Shown piece after piece: positions 6,851 to 7,162 of a stretch of DNA of 7,162 nt. The position numbers and the translations under genes were made by a program. The stretch comes from an uncultured Clostridia bacterium. Lineage in GTDB: Bacteria > Bacillota > Clostridia > TANB77 > CAG-508. Numbering within the stretch: position 1 is the first letter of the stretch; each line of letters begins with the position of its first letter. The notes under the pieces were generated by a model. The model was not told where the DNA came from. It saw only the letters and a program-made list of their open reading frames with translations, and did no database searches. The stretch covers positions 1 through 7,162 of the forward strand of contig CANQXC010000042.1 of the NCBI GenBank assembly GCA_947627785.1, in the 5' to 3' direction.

Positions 6851-6882
6851 AGTATAGGCTGTGAATTGTAACAATGAACTTT

Positions 6883-7162
6883 TTAACTTAACTTTTGCCT
6901 TACATACTCATATAAAATTACACCTGTTGCAACTGATGCATTTAAGCTTTCTGTTTTTCCAAGCATTGGAATTTTTACTTTTACATCTGACATCTCTTGC
7001 ACTTCTTTTGATACTCCATTTGCTTCATTTCCTATTACTATTGCTGTTTTCTTTAATTCTAAATCATATAAACTTTTATCTGTATTTAATGATGTTGATA
7101 CTACATTGTATTTATGTTTTTTTATATTTTTTAAAGTTTCAACTATATTATCACTTTCTATT
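6883..7162 (-). CDS. SpoU/TrmH-family RNA 2'-O-methyltransferase, C-terminal part
   Basis: Enzymes of this SPOUT family transfer a methyl group from S-adenosylmethionine to a ribose 2'-OH in tRNA or rRNA. The 92 visible residues contain the two C-terminal family motifs: IVIGNEANGVSKEV (about residues 44-57 of the visible part) and KIPMLGKTESLNASVATGV, which form the knotted cofactor site and dimer interface. The protein then ends quickly in ILYEYVRQKLS, as is normal for the family. The start and any N-terminal substrate-binding domain lie beyond the right edge. Target specificity (rlmB-like, trmH-like or other) therefore cannot be assigned. The stop TAA is at 6885-6883, only eight bases from the inverted-repeat element. 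Confidence 0.93.
   Translation of the reverse strand, partial: IESDNIVETLKNIKKHKYNVVSTSLNTDKSLYDLELKKTAIVIGNEANGVSKEVQEMSDVKVKIPMLGKTESLNASVATGVILYEYVRQKLS

Larger units (their letters stand above)
6448..6875. repeat. 428-bp region bounded by 18-bp inverted repeats; branched palindromic element
   Basis: ATTGTTACAATTCCCAGC (6448-6465) is the inverse complement of 6858-6875 with one mismatch. If read as plus-strand RNA, pairing runs on to about 6479/6844 with three G-U wobbles and few mismatches. Two long hairpins (6493-6678 and 6719-6850) lie inside, so the whole can be drawn as a three-way structure. No transposase, integrase or convincing gene is present, and I see no target-site duplication at the edges. 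It may be a non-autonomous mobile element (MITE-like), nested insertions, or the gene of a structured RNA. It fills the gap of about 470 bases between the methyltransferase gene and the next promoter. Confidence 0.7.

Noticed and set aside
6448..6875. Retron or group II intron RNA
   Set aside because: Flanking inverted repeats resemble retron a1/a2 pairing, but no reverse transcriptase or domain V-like sequence is in the window.

Overview
The window is strongly AT-rich and carries only minus-strand genes. Promoters are TTGAnn/TATAAT-like and ribosome sites are of the GGAGG type. With RNase J and AddA-type recombination, this points to a low-GC Firmicute, most likely a gut-type Clostridium relative. 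The species cannot be named from the sequence.

Read in the direction of transcription (right to left), the layout is as follows. (1) 7162-6883 is the C-terminal part of a SpoU/TrmH-family RNA 2'-O-methyltransferase. (2) About 470 bases without a convincing gene (6882-6412) contain three inverted repeats that can fold into one large branched structure at 6448-6875. (3) A strong extended -10 promoter drives a small single-pass membrane protein of unknown function (6338-6006). (4) A hairpin terminator overlaps the promoter of addA. (5) addA (5935-2396) is a full-length helicase/nuclease subunit with all key motifs intact. (6) A second clear terminator (2386-2342) abuts a near-consensus promoter. 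(7) A leader of about 220 nt with several hairpins precedes the ribonuclease J gene (2080-326). (8) A further promoter (307-279) drives rpsT, ribosomal protein S20, which is cut off by the left edge.

The genes are co-oriented, but each internal gene appears to have its own promoter, and at the addA and rnj borders a terminator directly precedes or overlaps it. This looks like a run of single-gene units rather than an operon. Functionally they are housekeeping genes: RNA modification, double-strand-break repair, mRNA decay/rRNA maturation and the ribosome.

The most unusual parts are the palindromic region at 6448-6875, which could be a non-autonomous mobile element or a structured RNA, and the long structured leader of the RNase J gene, whose 5'-terminal hairpin suggests autoregulation. 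No CRISPR array, tRNA, rRNA, transposase or defence gene was found. Nothing here is a clearly new protein system.
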